A stretch of DNA of 6,207 nucleotides from CAYWMP01 sp964459445. GTDB lineage: Bacteria; Desulfobacterota; DSM-4660; Desulfatiglandales; HGW-15. Within the stretch, counting starts at the first letter, position 1. Every line of letters starts with the position of its first letter. Shown here in pieces: positions 6,126 through 6,207 of this stretch. The translations under genes and the position numbers were made by a program. The stretch is taken from positions 1 through 6,207 of the forward strand of contig CAYWMP010000250.1 of the NCBI GenBank assembly GCA_964459445.1, read 5' to 3'. Under the pieces are notes generated by a model that was given only the letters and a program-made list of their open reading frames with translations, did no database searches and had not been told where the DNA came from.

Positions 6126-6207
6126 GAGGCTGCCGGAAAATACTCATCTGCGGCGTTGCGCTCATCCCTCGTCATTGCGACGTACTCATTTTGTACGACT
6201 CATTCCT
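6126..6207. repeat. Candidate dispersed palindromic intergenic repeat (partial, runs off window)
   Basis: This noncoding stretch begins directly beyond the Shine-Dalgarno of the CGGC gene and continues past the window end. It contains CGTAC (6181-6185) facing GTACG (6193-6197) across 7 bases. A longer imperfect stem pairs 6154-6160 with 6176-6182 (7 pairs, two of them wobble). ACTCATT occurs as a direct repeat at 6184-6190 and 6198-6204, and CTCAT occurs four times in about 60 bases. This repetitive, palindrome-bearing composition resembles REP-like intergenic repeats I associate with desulfobacterial genomes. Copy number cannot be tested from a single window. Any promoter for the CGGC gene must lie in or beyond it, and I see no clear -35/-10 pair. 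Confidence 0.45.

Noticed and set aside
6110..6175. 22-residue N-terminal extension of the CGGC protein to an ATG at 6175
   Set aside because: The strong Shine-Dalgarno and the family start both point to 6109, and the extension is translated from repeat-like DNA.

Overview
This 6.2 kb window is bacterial and probably comes from an anaerobe of the Desulfobacterota (sulfate-reducing or syntrophic former Deltaproteobacteria). That placement is inferred from the gene content (HdrA/QmoA-like, HdrA-MvhD/QmoB-like and HdrC-GltD flavo-iron-sulfur proteins, plus a CGGC-domain protein). There is no rRNA or other phylogenetic marker to confirm it. A run of exactly 100 Ns (3751-3850) marks a scaffold join, so this is a draft or metagenome assembly.

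Layout. Positions 1-70 are a short upstream flank that may hold the tail of an unidentifiable gene. Three plus-strand genes follow. Gene 1 (71-1417) is a 448-residue HdrA/QmoA-like FAD protein with a cysteine-rich ferredoxin insert. Positions 1418-1678 are a 261-bp noncoding spacer unusually rich in hairpins. Gene 2 (from 1679 into the gap) is an HdrA-MvhD fusion with the architecture of QmoB. Gene 3 (3865-5604) fuses an HdrC-like two-cluster ferredoxin to a GltD/NfnB-type FAD and pyridine-nucleotide oxidoreductase. A fourth gene (5639-6109, minus strand) converges on gene 3 with a 34-bp interval and encodes a 156-residue CGGC-domain protein. Upstream of it, running off the window, is a palindrome-containing segment that looks like a dispersed intergenic repeat.

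How the genes may work together. Genes 1-3 look like the soluble electron-transfer core of a heterodisulfide-reductase-type flavin complex. Gene 3 would be the pyridine-nucleotide module, linked through its HdrC-like clusters to the two HdrA-type flavoproteins, and the MvhD domain of gene 2 would be a further electron port. The window contains no HdrB (the CCG-domain catalytic subunit) and no QmoC (the membrane subunit). The terminal electron acceptor or donor is therefore not visible, and the set may be an undescribed or poorly described variant of the Hdr/Qmo/Nfn theme. Electron bifurcation or confurcation is an inference from the families and is not shown by the sequence.
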